Assembly (NCBI RefSeq): GCF_000317285.1
Contig: NZ_AJLN01000061.1
Span: 102,256-166,255, forward strand
Reading direction: 5' to 3'
DNA: 64,000 nucleotides
From: Chlorogloeopsis fritschii PCC 6912
GTDB taxonomy: Bacteria > Cyanobacteriota > Cyanobacteriia > Cyanobacteriales > Nostocaceae
In this document: piece by piece, positions 63,449 through 64,000 of the stretch
Layout of the letters: each line of letters begins with the position of its first letter
How positions within the stretch are numbered: position 1 is the first letter of the stretch
Position numbers and translations under genes: made by a program
Notes under the pieces: model-generated
Told to the model about the DNA's origin: nothing
Database searches by the model: none
What the model saw: the letters and a program-made list of their open reading frames with translations, nothing else

Positions 63449-63463
63449 GTCGGCAAAGCCGAC
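63449..63463. terminator. Small GC-rich hairpin between convergent genes
   Basis: GTCGGC and GCCGAC pair perfectly around AAA. It lies 83 bases after the GGDEF-EAL gene and 123 bases from the convergent receiver gene. No T run follows, so its role as terminator is uncertain. Confidence 0.35.
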
Positions 63464-63586
63464 GCCAGGTGCTACCAAGTTCCATGAGTAAATGTTCTCC
63501 TCAGTGTTGATCATCGGTGCCGTGTGTTCTTAAGAAACATTGTTTTATTAATTTTCTTTGCGACTTTAGTCAATATCTACTTCCAT

Positions 63587-64000
63587 CTAATTAGTTCTAG
63601 CTAAAACTAGTGGTTGCCCAACAAGCTTTAGTACTTCGACTACTAAATCTTTTGGTTGTATGGGCTTCACTAAATATGTCTGAAATCCACTTCTAATAGC
63701 TAGTTCACGTTCTCTTAATGTATTTCTCAGCCCTGTTAGGGCAATAGCTGGAATCGAACAAATTGGTGGGGGTAAGCTTCTAATAGTACGAATTAGCGTA
63801 TAGCCGTCAACATTTGGCATCGCAATATCGATAACTAGAAGATGTGGTTCAAACTCTGTAATCATGTCAAGGGCTTCTTGTGCTGAGGTTCGCGCTACCA
63901 CTTCAAAGCCAAACATTTCCAGACAACAGGAAGTTACATCACAATGGTCTATGTTATCATCTACGACCATGATTCGTAACCTATCCAGAGTTGGATAAGC
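63587..64000 (-). CDS. Receiver domain, C-terminal part of a longer protein (5' end outside window)
   Basis: The open frame continues to the window edge on the minus strand, and the visible 137 residues are a complete receiver: LRIMVVDDNIDHCD, phosphoacceptor Asp in LLVIDIAMPNVDGYTL, Thr in AIALTGL and Lys in TYLVKPIQPKDL. The sequence before it (AYPTLDRLRIM) is typical of the linker in front of a C-terminal receiver in hybrid histidine kinases, so this is probably the tail of such a protein. A start at the ATG at 63970 is possible but would give a receiver beginning abruptly. The protein is convergent with the GGDEF-EAL gene. Confidence 0.75.
   Translation of the reverse strand, partial: AYPTLDRLRIMVVDDNIDHCDVTSCCLEMFGFEVVARTSAQEALDMITEFEPHLLVIDIAMPNVDGYTLIRTIRSLPPPICSIPAIALTGLRNTLRERELAIRSGFQTYLVKPIQPKDLVVEVLKLVGQPLVLARTN

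Overview
The window looks like chromosomal DNA of a filamentous, probably heterocyst-forming cyanobacterium (Nostocales type). The signs are many HIP1 octamers (GCGATCGC), intergenic heptamer-type repeats (runs such as GGGACTA, GGGGATT or TCCCTAG), miniature inverted-repeat elements, an NtcA-type promoter, a FurB/Zur-type box, a carotenoid oxygenase, Uma2 nuclease and a large NRPS. There is no phage, plasmid backbone, CRISPR array, rRNA or intact transposase. The genus cannot be fixed from the sequence alone.

Layout. 0-7.6 kb: the end of an unknown gene, a small hypothetical membrane protein, a two-gene RND efflux system (adaptor and permease) and a CPA2 Na+/H+ antiporter. 8.1-15.4 kb: a same-strand run with a VOC protein, a receiver/glutaredoxin-like/thioredoxin-reductase-like fusion with no redox cysteine pairs, two paralogous histidine kinases with degenerate cyclic-nucleotide-binding domains, an SDR and an aldo/keto reductase; this is the most unusual signalling locus here. 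15.4-21 kb: tRNA-Val(CAC), radC, a phosphoribulokinase-like P-loop kinase, an O-methyltransferase, trhO, a small unknown protein and a quinone-oxidoreductase-type dehydrogenase.

21.4-27.1 kb: the urea ABC transporter urtABCDE behind a textbook NtcA-activated promoter. 27.2-30.9 kb: two histidine-kinase/receiver hybrids. 31.7-40.3 kb: a NIPSNAP protein divergent from a single-gene NRPS with the order A-T-C-A-MT-T-reductase. The residues I read out of the two adenylation pockets match proline-type and glycine-type codes, so a Pro-(N-methyl)Gly aldehyde or a cyclised derivative is predicted. 40.5-47.1 kb: Uma2 nuclease, argS, a DUF2809 protein bracketed by two MITEs with target-site-like direct repeats, a carotenoid oxygenase and an alkaline-phosphatase-like lipoprotein that has lost the three zinc-binding histidines.

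47.1-53.9 kb: a NACHT NTPase, then a metal-homeostasis stretch. A near-perfect Zur box sits in front of the last codons of a deleted cobW-type metallochaperone, whose tail still carries the ribosome binding site of a WD40 gene. Next is a Zn/Mn ABC transporter whose divergent promoter has a weaker Zur-like box and whose ATPase/permease gap is filled by a tandem 83-bp repeat. 54-64 kb: a retropepsin-like protein, a CbbX-type AAA+ ATPase, an M50/CBS intramembrane protease, a membrane hypothetical, an HI0933-type flavoprotein behind a soluble rubredoxin, a tiny HTH protein next to an FHA-PAS-GAF-GGDEF-EAL protein, and a receiver domain cut by the window edge.

All domain and family calls come from reading motifs by eye; no database search was run.
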